From the NCBI GenBank assembly GCA_019321725.1, contig CM033106.1, positions 30,492,118 through 30,556,117 of the forward strand: 64,000 nucleotides of DNA, read 5' to 3'. The notes under the pieces were generated by a model. That model saw nothing but the letters and a program-made list of their open reading frames with translations, made no database searches and was not told the DNA's origin. Position 1 is the first letter of the stretch. Each line of letters begins with the position of its first letter. The position numbers were made by a program, and so were the translations under genes. Positions 37,411-51,668 of the stretch are shown piece after piece. This DNA is from Paulownia fortunei (taxonomy: Eukaryota; Streptophyta; Magnoliopsida; Lamiales; Paulowniaceae).

Positions 37411-38690
37411 ATTGTAATAGAATTTATAATTTTACTTATAATATAATTTACAATATAAAATTAGATTATCGGTCATAAAGACATTTTAGAATTTGTAATA
37501 AAAATTATATTTTCGGGCAAAGAAATCTATGTGTCGCTTCTAGGTATATTGTCTTATCAATTTTTTTTATGCTTGGGGGTGGGGTCTTATCTAATTGGTG
37601 TGTGTCTATGGACTCCCTTCACCACTTGATGTATATAGCCAGCCCAAATGGCGATTCTAGCAGGGAATATATTCTAAATTATGAGTTGCTAGAGAATATA
37701 TTCTAAATTATAAGATCAACTGGGGACTTTAACGAGTCCCGATTGTATTGGGAATTGTGAGTATTTGTTTAATTTGTACTAATTTTTAAGCATATTTGAT
37801 TATTTATATTTAGTTATTTCCACTAATTAAGTTTAAACAAAGTACACATACAATTATTTTTTTTTAGAAACAATAAATTACATTGAACAATTGCTATATT
37901 GAAATTCAAAAATTAGAGTTGATTATTCACAAGCACCCATAATTCAGAAAAAAAATAACTCGAAATTTTTTATAATTTTTTTTGTTAATTAAATAGTGTT
38001 GGGATTTTAATTTTATTGCATGAATGGGACGTCCTTAATTAGCACAAATAAAATTTTCCTTGATTACCACAAAAAATGGATCATTTCACTGGAAAACAAG
38101 AAAGATGAGTGTTAAAAAAGGAAGAACTCGAGTAAAGCGCCACAGCATAACTGCACTTTCCTTATTTATCATTTGGCGACACTTATAAAGCAAAATGTAG
38201 ATAATGAAAAGCAACGCAAAGGCGGAAAGCAAGTAATCAAGTGGTTCGCAAAATAATTAAATACTTCTTATGATCTCCAATAACTTGGGAAACTTTTTTT
38301 CCATAACAACATCTATTTTACTTAAAAATAAATAAATAAGTTGTACTAATTGGACAAGCAAATTAAAAGCATGTTTATTTAGAAAGATCCCCATTCATAG
38401 GTTCGTAGTGATAGATATAAGGTTCCCTTTAAATGTAATGGGAAATTTGTTGGTACCCATTTTGAAAGTTGGTTCGGAGATTGTGGATTTAAGTAAATAT
38501 AGATATATGCTAAGATGTTGCCAGGGTAAGGTGGCAGCAGCATCCTTCCAACTCCTTAAATTTTTTAAAATAATATAGTAAAATTATTTAATTTTAATTT
38601 TTTTTATCTTTTAAAACATTAAATATATCTTTTTATTTATTTAAGAAAAATAAATATCGCCTCTATAATTTTTATTCTCTGACTTCGTTC

Positions 38691-38718
38691 ATATATATAT
38701 ATATATAATATATATATA

Positions 38719-38765
<47 letters not shown>

Positions 38766-38769
38766 ATAT
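38691..38769. repeat. (AT)n microsatellite, about 79 bp
   Basis: Alternating AT interrupted by single-base slips (AATA, TTAT) at several points. It could extrude as a cruciform. Confidence 0.95.
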
Positions 38770-38852
38770 GACATTAACGAAGACTTATAATTGAACATGT
38801 GATAGTCAAATAAATAGCATCTCACAAGTCCTATATAACTTTGAATAACTTT

Positions 38853-38993
38853 GGCTAAATCAGTGTGTGGCATCAAAATTTAATAGCTATTTAAAAATAC
38901 AATTGTCATGTATAACAAAAATAGAGTTGGCTGGCTAAATTTGTGTATAGCATCATAATCTTATAGCTAATTAAAAATGCAATTATGTTGTAG
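38853..38993 (+). repeat. Imperfect 80-bp tandem duplication
   Basis: GGCTAAATCAGTGTGTGGCA at 38,853 and GGCTAAATTTGTGTATAGCA at 38,933 start two copies of about 60 bp, which also share ATAGCTA.TTAAAAAT.CAATT. Possibly fragments of a small DNA transposon. Confidence 0.6.
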
Positions 38994-39590
38994 TGGTAGA
39001 ATTAAAAATACCGAACAAATTCACTCTAAATTTTGATTTTCAAAGTAGGTAGAATTAGAAGTACATAGTAAATTCTCTATGATTGCATTTTTCATTTGAA
39101 TGAAAAGAATTTGAATTTGAGAAGAAAATTTTAAAAAATAATTTTAAACGATTTCATATAAAATGAATTTAAAATCACTATAATAACATAAAAAATTGTT
39201 CAAAATATGAGTTTAATAATTTAAAAGTTATTATATGATAATATTATTAATTAATTTATTATTATAAATTTAATATTTTTAACTTTAAATTAATCAATTT
39301 AAATAGAAGATATATATATATATATATATTGATGTTAGAGTCATCCATATACATGAAACGCACGAATTATTATGGGCAGTCAGCAGTGGATTTACCAATT
39401 ACCAGCACTGAAATAAAAACTTTTAGCAGATTTTATTCATATTGCTTTAAATTTGTTTCTTCTATTTTTTCTTTTTCCTTTTTTAAAGCCAGCTGCTATT
39501 CCTCATTACATCAGCTGAGTCCGCCCACGGATCAAACGGTGGAAACCACGTCGACCTCCACTCTTCTCCCTTCTTTTCTCTTCCACCGCC

Positions 39591-39616
39591 GCCCCCGCCC
39601 CCGCCCCCGCCCCCGC
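39591..39616 (+). repeat. CCCCGC hexamer run in the HISN7 promoter
   Basis: About four CCCCGC units, 93-118 bp upstream of the HISN7 start codon, a strong GC island against the AT-rich flank. It may serve as a GC-box-like element or reflect slippage. Confidence 0.85.
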
Positions 39617-39708
39617 AACGCACCCAAACGCTTTGCATCACACGCAGTCATTGTGTTTGTTTGTGAAAAAAGTCCCTTTCTCACTTTCGCGCCTACATAA
39701 ACTCCTCA

Positions 39709-42700
39709 ATGCAAACACCGCTTCTCCAAATGCTCTCGCACTCTCACTCCGGCTTTCTCTCTCTAAACCATTGCAGAACCTCCCCTCATTCCTCTCTGCC
39801 TCCATTTCCTCAAATTGTCTTCTCCAATCGAAATTGTTTGAGTTCAGCCCAAAGTTTCGGATCAATTCAGTTGAACTCAATTAAAATGACTTCTGTTAAT
39901 TCTTGTCTTGGCCATAGCCGCAGCAATCAAGCCGTTGCCCTGGGAGTGGACAATTATGACCTGGACCGCTTCACTGACGTAGGCAACCAGCTCGCCGACG
40001 CAGCCGGTGACGTCATCCGTCAGTACTTCCGCAAAAGCTTCGACATTCTCGATAAAGAGGATTTAAGTCAGTTTTCTGATTTCTTTCTTCTTCTTTTTTT
40101 CGTTTTTAAGTTATTTTATTTATGTGTTTACAATTGTCTGCTTGTTTTAGAATGATAATTGGTTGAATTTTTCTGTTGTCTGGACTCTTTAAGTGATTAA
40201 TTTGTAATTAGGTCCTGTGACGATTGCTGATCAAGCGGCGGAGGAGTCGATGGTGAAAATTATACAAGAGAATTTTCCTTCTCATGCAATGTGAGTTTCT
40301 TTTTTTTTTTTTTTTTTTTGGGTGTTTTGAGGAAGTCATTAGAAATTGGTCAGAACATTTAAGAGAATTGAGAAAACTTTCACCATTTTGATCCATCTAG
40401 TTTTTCATGAATTGAGCTTTGATATTTTTAATCGAAGCTGATGAAGTGGTATATATTATATTCAGAATTGTTATCTCAATTATAAACCAGTGGCAGTTTC
40501 AGCTCAGCTGTGAATGACATACATAGATTACACAAATACATGAATGAATAATTTGCATTTATGTGTGAGTATAGGTGTGATCCACTGATCCTCCTATTTT
40601 CTTAATTGTATCCTCCCTGCATCCTGTTTTTCTGCAAATAGTTCTTAAATTCCTGTTACATTCCTCATTAAGTTATAGTGAGTGAAACTTCTACTACATA
40701 AGTGCATAGAATTATAGAATATTATGATACTGTCTGCTAAATGGATATTTCTTGAAAAATGATTTCGTGTGACGGCAAACAAGATCAAAGGGACATGGCA
40801 AGTATATGATAGATTGGGATACATATATATATATATATATATATATATTATTTTTCATAGAGCTGAATTCAATTGTCATTGCATAAAGGTTTAATAGTAA
40901 AGTGGGAGAAGATGCATTGTGTTTTCATTTTCCATCAAATTTGTTTTAGCCTGTTTAATTTTTATGTCTATAAAAGCAAAGAATTTTCAATTTCAGTTAT
41001 GGAGAGGAGAATGGATGGAGGTGCAAAGAAGATTTTGCAGACTTTGTTTGGGTATTGGATCCAATAGACGGGACAAAAAGTTTTATCACGGGTATATAAC
41101 TACCTAATCTTGGTCGCCCTATGATTTAAATATGAAGCTTTGCCTAATAGCTGATTAATTGTTTTAAAATATTTATAGGCAAACCGTTGTTTGGAACACT
41201 AATTGCTTTACTCCATAAGGGTAAACCGGTAAGGATTCCAGCTACTTAGTGCATTCAGGAAGGCTATGAAGATAATTCTGGTTCTTCTGTATTTTTCTGT
41301 TGCATTCTGATTTTGAAATGCAATTCAATTTTTTTTTTCCTCTTTTTGTTTGACCAGATTCTTGGCATTATTGACCAACCTGTCCTTAGAGAAAGATGGA
41401 TCGGAATAAGTGGGAGGAGAACTACTTTGAATGGACAGGAGGTCTCCATACGCAACTGTTCACAACTCTCGAAAGCTTACCTGTATGTTCATTCGTTTTC
41501 AATAAATCTCTTATTCTTGGAAAAATCTTCATAATGAGTTGATACAGAGTATCCTCTGAATATAATTTTTTATTCTTAATCTGTTCGTCCATAACATATC
41601 TTATGTTTTCTCTCGGTCTTTTTTTATTTTTTTCTTTTCTTTTGGGGGGTTGGGGTCTGTTTCAGGTACACAACAAGCCCACATTTATTTAGTGGGGATG
41701 CTGAAGTGGCCTTCGCTCGAGTAAGAAATAAGGTATGTCCACTTGGTGTTGCTACAGTTTTGATATGTATAGTTCTGTCAACTTAAAATCTGTATGACAA
41801 GTATTATGTGCGTAAAAATAATGGAATCATCAGGTATCAATGAAACTTTATTCATTCATGACCTCTCATAAGATGATGCATGAAGACCAAGGCACACACT
41901 CGCAACCATACAAAGGCGAGCAGAGAGTTGCTGTAATCTATTTTAGATGTTCTATGCCTCCTAACGTCTTGTGTCCTTTTTCAGTTTCCTGTAGTTTTAG
42001 TTGTCTGTTTGTCTCAGATTATGAGATCTCCTTAAAATTCTTGATAGTGTTATTGATGCATGTGCTCTGAGAACAATGTATGTATTTTCTCTGATTTTGT
42101 TTTCTGTTTCTCTGTTAAAAGATGTAAACTTGCAGTTCATGTGATTTTTGTCTACTTATTTGATTGTTTGCTCGCAACTTACTTCTGTTGTTATGTGGGC
42201 GCATTTGAAAGAAAACTATGACTGATAAGACTTTCCTTTGCTTAAATTCTTGCTTCCAACTAATCTCGGAAAGAACATGGGCACATGTTAACATTTGATC
42301 TGTAACTATAAAGAGTCCACATCTCATATAGTCTTAGTCATAGTTCATGTGTAATGTTTCTTATGACGACATTATTATGTAGCTCTAGTTGGATGGTGGT
42401 GTTTTATTTATTATAAAAAAAAAATCTGTATGTATTCTGTTTGAGAAATATTTCACTCGTTCATTGTTATGTCAACATCACTTTTCTACGTGCGTATATA
42501 CTATATCACTTCCAATTGTTTCGTTGTTGCGTTTTATCTTATGTATTACTGCTTGATAGTATTATGAATCATCAGTTCTGTTAGCCAGGGTTTTAAAAAT
42601 GCCCTCTATTATTTTCATTACCTTTCTACGTGGATCAAGTGCAAAGTTCTTATTCTGATATTCAAATTGTTTGGTTTCACAGGTCAAAGTGCCACTATAT

Positions 42701-43451
42701 GGCTGCGATTGTTATGCCTATGCTCTGTTGGCCTCAGGTTATGTAGACCTCGTGATTGAGTCAGGCCTCAAGGTGAGTTCTGTATTTTGTGCTATATATC
42801 CAGTCACATATTTTGAGTGAATACACTTGTATTTTAATCATGTATTCCTTTTGGAATTTGAGCTATTGCAATAATCCTTAATCAAATTTGCTATCTAGTA
42901 CCGGGAAGGTCTCAGTTTTATGTATTCTTCTTCCACTCAAGTCTTTACCATCTTTTATGCGTATAGGTCTAAATCACATTAGCCTTCAGCTGCAAAGATG
43001 TGATCTTGTGACTCATTGGGTGGATCATAAAACTTTATCACCTTTTTAGCCTCAGCATGTGATGAAATTGAAACTGCCGACAGTATTTATGCTTGTCATA
43101 TATATTGATGGTCTGTTATTAACCTTTTTTCCAGCCATACGATTTCCTTTCTTTGATACCTGTGATTGAAGGTGCGGGTGGAGTTATAACTGATTGGAAA
43201 GGGCATCAACTTTATTGGGAGGCTTCTTCTAAAGCACATGCTGCTAGTACGAATTTTTGTGGCTCACATTACTACTCATTCTATGAAGTCGATTTTACAA
43301 CCATATAGGTTATAACTAGCCAATGTGCCATGTGATGTGCTCAACCAATGTAACATCTCTTTCTGTGTCTTTTTTTGCAGGTTTCAACGTAGTGGCAGCA
43401 GGGGACAAAGAGGTTCATCAAGAAGCTCTAGACACACTACAGTGGCACTAA
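39709..43451 (+). CDS. HISN7: Histidinol-phosphate phosphatase, IMPase family (HISN7/IMPL2)
   Basis: Nine exons, 39709-40066, 40212-40290, 40997-41091, 41179-41228, 41358-41482, 41666-41732, 42683-42772, 43135-43246 and 43381-43451, give 348 aa with phases that all close. Residues 1 to about 70 are Ser/Thr-rich and basic, like a chloroplast transit peptide. The metal-binding signatures of the inositol monophosphatase fold are present: YGEEN at 147-151, LDPIDGTKSF at about 166-175 and EGAGGVITDW at 300-309. Long stretches match Arabidopsis IMPL2 (At4g39120), e.g. VPLYGCDCYAYALLASGY, VIESGLKPYDFL and SFNVVAAGD. The enzyme dephosphorylates L-histidinol phosphate to histidinol, the step before histidinol dehydrogenase in plastid histidine synthesis. 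A second in-frame Met (MTSVNS, residue 60) could serve as an alternative start. Convergent with RPT4, about 600 bp between stop codons. Confidence 0.96.
40823..40848. repeat. (AT)13 microsatellite in HISN7 intron 2
   Basis: A perfect AT run within the intron. Confidence 0.9.
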
Positions 43452-44047
43452 TTCTAGCATTGAATGCTGTATGCACTTAAGGAAGAATTTCTTCAATGGG
43501 AAAGCCTTAGGCTTAGTCTACTATTATCTGAGTACCAGTTATTTTGGGGGATACCGTTCGCACCATCACAGTGGCCCCACAGAGGAATTAATCATTGTCC
43601 GCCGTGGATGATGTCGAACTTTAAGATCTACTTAACCATCAATGCATTTGATTGTGTAGCATATTTATGTAGGATGTCTCATTTTGGTTTCCCGCCATGC
43701 TCCCTTCACTTTTGTGGTTGAAATGGCTTGTCCAATTAGTCAAGCCACTATTAAGAAGCAAATTAAAGCATTATTTACTTTTAGATTATGGGCGGTTATT
43801 ATTTTAGCTTGTTTGCCTTCAGATTATCAACTTTTAAGCACTTCTCTCAAGAGAATATTCATCGTTCTCATTGTCTAAGTTTTATATAGTCTATAACAAA
43901 GTTTAACATGGTCATGTCGATTGCGAAAATTCTTCTCTCAGTGGGAGAAACAAGTGTCCCATTGGAAGAAACATTCAGTAACCGATCTGACGAAAAGAGA
44001 ATGCACCGCATCTATCAGAGTCTGCTCCCAACTTGAAGACCTGGCTT
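43452..44047. other. Shared 3' region of convergent HISN7 and RPT4
   Basis: 596 bases between two convergent stop codons. No gene is seen; it should hold both 3' UTRs, which may overlap. Confidence 0.6.
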
Positions 44048-48067
<4,020 letters not shown>

Positions 48068-48914
48068 TGGCGTTTCCCTTTTTTCTTCTATTTCAATTTT
48101 TTGGGTTAATTTTTCGTTTTATTCAAGGTTTGAGGATGGTTTCCACTCAGATTGCTAACGAAGCAAGAGATAATTTTCTACTGTAGAGCATCCGTGGGCT
48201 TTATGAGGTATGGCCCATTATGCTTTCTTAGGTTACCCAAAAACTGCTCAGCCTTTATTTGTCAACAAATGTTGATTTATGCGCATTGTTGGTTAGAAAA
48301 GACATCCAAAATCTTATTTTATAATAATAAATTCATTGCAATTGGTTGTATTATATTAGATTATTATGAAATATAGATTCTTTTACATTAATTTTTAATT
48401 ATTATGCAATTATAATTGTGAAATTCATGAACTATTTGAAATCCTTGAATCTAATTTTTTTCTTTAAATATAAATTATTTAATTCAAATACAATCTAAAT
48501 TACATTATCAAACAAAGATCATTATTCTAGAGAAAGGATAAGGATCCATAAAACATATGTATAAACCATTTATATGGAAAAAAAAGAAAAACATACGCAA
48601 CTTGTTTAGAAACTTAAAGGGAAGGAGGCTAATGATTCTTGAGTTGACCATATATATTTCCATTGCATGATTGCTGATTTATGCTCAGAACTCCTACTAA
48701 CCTTCGTTGGACTTGGTAGTTTACTAAAATAGGAAAACCACAACATTCGACCTAAACATTAATTTACCACTAAATGAGGATATATTTAAGTTGAAATTAA
48801 AGTTTGCTATATTTTTTCAGTGAATCAATCAAATTTTACTATATTCATGAAGTTACTATGTATTTTAACATTGAAGTAAGTTATTGTACTAGGTCACTAA
48901 CAAAAAATTCTGAT
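48068..48914. other. RPT4 promoter and pseudogene upstream DNA
   Basis: RPT4 runs leftward from 48,067, so its promoter lies in the first few hundred bases; no clear TATA box was identified. The rest is AT-rich and may include unrecognisable remains of the 5' part of the receptor kinase pseudogene that follows. Confidence 0.5.
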
Positions 48915-50541
48915 CCAGGTCCCAGTTTCAACCTTACTTGGAAAATGAAAATTGATACTTCGTTTCAATATCTTGTTCGTTTGCAGTTTGCTGATATTGT
49001 GAGCAAATCCACGTTTACATTAACAGAAAGCAAGTAATTAAGATTGGATTTAACCACGGTGGCTGGCGGCAGCTTATTATGCTGATTTTGTTGTGAACTC
49101 ATCTATGGTTTCAGGGTTCGACCCATTGACAATTCAAGTTGGACTGATGGATGAAAATGCAGGTACCAAGAATGCCCTTCTAAATGGCCTTGAGGTGTTG
49201 AAGATAAACAATTCTGTTGGCAGCCTGGATGGAGAATTTTGCGTTAATGGGGATAAGGTTGATGGTAGTAATGCGGCCAAAGGAACCGGCGGCTGTAGGA
49301 TTTGCAATGATGTTTGGAGTCTTTGCTGATTTGGGTGCAATGGCTGTGAAGTGGCGAAAGAGGCCTCAAGATTGGCATAAGAGAAACAGTTTCTCTTCTT
49401 GGTAGCTGTCAATTCATGCAGGAGACAAGCTTTTTGTCAAGCAGCAAGACTTCTTTAGGTTCCAGGAGGAGCCAATCCTTCTCATCAGCTATGGGATTAG
49501 GCCTATATTTCTCGTTAGCTGAGTTGCAAAAAGCAACCAAGAATTGGGATCCTAGTGCAATCATTGGTGTTGGCGGCTTTGGTAATGTTTATCTCCGAGT
49601 AATCGATGATGGAACGAAAGTAGCCATAAAACGAGGCAACCCGCAATCCGAGCAAGGGATCAATGAGTTCCAAACTGAGATTCAGATGATGTCCAAGCTC
49701 AGGCAACGCCATCTGGTGTCTTTGATTGGATATTGTGACGAAAATTAGGAGATGATTCTGGTTTATGACTACATGTCCAATGGACCTTTCGGAGACCACC
49801 TTTATGGAAAGGACCTGCCTCCCCTGTCTTGGAAGAAAAGGCTCAAAATCTGCATCGGGGCTGCATTACATCCACACTGGGTCTACTCAGGGCGACGTAC
49901 CACCAACATCTTGATTGACGAAAACTTTGTTGCCAAGATGGCTGATTTGAAAGACGCTCACACCACTGAGCAAGACGCATGTGAGCACGGCCGTGAAAGG
50001 GAAGTTTTGGGGAGCAGCAACTCACGGACAAGTCGGATGTGTACTCATTAGGAGTGGTTCTACTGGAGGCCTTATGCACGCGCCCTGCCATCAACCCTGC
50101 TTTGCCCAGATAGCAAGTGAAAATGGCCGAATGGGCAATGCAGTGGAAGAGAAAGGGGCTGCCGGATAAGATAATCGATCCCACACCAGTCGGGGACATC
50201 AACCCCGAGTCAATGAAGAAATTTGCTGAGGCTGATGAGAAGTGTTTGGCGGAGAACAGAGTTGATAGGCCTACAATGGGCGATGTGCAATGGAATTTGG
50301 AGTATGCTTTGCGGTTGCAAGAAGCCTCATCACAGGGGAAGTCTGAGGAAGAAAATAAGACGTTTACGGACCCAGAATCTCTACTTCACCTGCTGCTAAT
50401 TTTGATTGTGCTGCTTCTGCCTCAGATAACGAGCCACTCTCTGCACCTGAGGCTGGTAAAACCCATGCTGAAGTTCAAGCCATTGATGAGCGCTCGGGAA
50501 CTTCAATGTTTGCACAATTTGCTGCTCTGCATGGCCGATAG
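48915..50541 (+). pseudogene. CrRLK1L receptor-like kinase pseudogene (ERULUS/CAP1-like)
   Basis: A degraded, intronless copy of a CrRLK1L kinase. Matching pieces occur in order but in changing frames. First is a malectin-like fragment (SFNLTWKMKIDTSFQYLVRL, DIVSKS), then TIQVGLMDENAGTKNALLNG with GLEVLKINNSVGSLDGEF. A transmembrane piece follows (GFAMMFGVFADLGAMAVKW) and the juxtamembrane RPQDWHKRNSFSSW. The kinase part has YFSLAELQKATKNWD, the glycine loop GVGGFGNVY and VAIKRGNPQSEQG. A TAG at 49,746-49,748 interrupts between YCDEN and EMILVYDYMSNGP. The catalytic loop (HRD region) is deleted between ICIGAA and TTNILIDENFVAKMAD, and the DFG motif is broken (ADLKDAHTTEQ). AEWAMQWKRKG and DRPTMGDVQWNLEYAL follow in yet another frame, then EPLSAPEAGKTHAEVQAID and MFAQFAALHGR with a stop. 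It best recalls Arabidopsis At5g61350 (ERULUS/CAP1). It cannot make an active kinase. Confidence 0.9.
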
Positions 50542-51668
50542 ATCTTGTGCTTTGATTGGTAAACTATGCAGAATCTTTCGTAGTTTTAAATTGACCACTT
50601 TCTGTAGCATATATTTATCTACAAATACAAAAGCCCATCTTTTATATGTACTTCACTATTCTCAGTAGTCATTACACAATACTCATCATCATAATAACGT
50701 ATCGGTTTCCTCATAGATACCCGACTCTTATGGTCCATAAAATACTCTATTCCTGTCAACCAAGTTGCACATGTTTACTCACAGGCACATCAGGTTTACA
50801 TGGATGCGCACAAAAGATTAGGACCTTTGACATGGAAGAAATTAGGAATAAACTTCAAAGAAAGTAATGTATGTGTATTGTTCAGGGGCATATTTGCATA
50901 TTCTATTTGAACATAAACTGCAGCCAATTTAATTATCAATAAACTTGAAATTTTCAGAATATGTAAATATGAAGATAAAGAAAAGGAATGGTTAGATATC
51001 TCGACTTTTCAAGAGCAAAATTGCTTTATCTTCGTTTAATGAGAATGAATGAGAGTCCCGGTATTATGGGCATGGTTCTGAAAGAGGAAGAATCGCTAAT
51101 ATATCGAGTCTAATAGACCATCTCATAATGAGACGTAATACCAATCCTGATATCAAGGTGAATTCTGTAGCAACGATAAATTGAGCACTGTTTTATGACA
51201 AACAACAGCATAAACATGAAATATTGAGCACTGCCAACATAACCGTGCTTCTTTCCCTAATTTCCAAGTTTCTTCTTACACAAACCTTAATAATGAGAAT
51301 AGCATCATTTTTACCTTGCCCTTCATGGTTTCAAGTCACATAAAAGACTTATGGAGCCATGGAGCCACGCAATATTCTCCTTTAGAAAATTTAAAAAAAA
51401 AAAAGAAGTAAAAAGAAATATATATAAAAAAAGCCGTTAATAATGATAAGTTACATTGCTAATATCCCACCTAATCTAGTGACTTAGGATACATCATCGG
51501 ACTAGGGCAAAATAAGTTGCACATCCACGGTCTCCTGTCAAAAATTGAAGGTACCTAAAAACAAATATGTCTGAAGTTACAAGCACCAAAAGAATCACCA
51601 TTGTCTTCGTATTCTACCAAGTTAGGGTGAGACGTGCTCAGAGAATTCAAATAAAGGAATATAACTAG
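50542..51668. other. Intergenic DNA, including SAE2 3' UTR
   Basis: No gene is recognised. SAE2 is on the minus strand, so its 3' UTR lies in the rightmost few hundred bases. Confidence 0.55.

Larger units (their letters stand above)
36377..37925 (+). repeat. Dehydrin 3'-flank duplication, copy B
   Basis: Starts ATTGTTTGGTGTAATGAATT, and matches copy A in blocks: 36,377-36,540 with 34,688-34,854; 37,076-37,190 with about 34,849-35,010; and 37,735-37,925 with about 35,010-35,195. The first gap is the solo LTR. The second (about 37,190-37,735) is filled by repeats of an AATTTGTAATA type. No dehydrin coding sequence accompanies this copy. Confidence 0.85.
34523..39690. other. Dehydrin 3' flank, duplication, LTR, intergenic DNA
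   Basis: No further gene is recognised between the dehydrin and HISN7. The stretch holds the dehydrin 3' UTR, a duplicated copy of its downstream DNA, a solo LTR, two minisatellites, a long AT microsatellite at 38,691-38,769 and an 80-bp imperfect tandem repeat at about 38,853-38,993. The last 200 bases form the HISN7 promoter and leader, with a GC-rich hexamer run. Confidence 0.6.
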
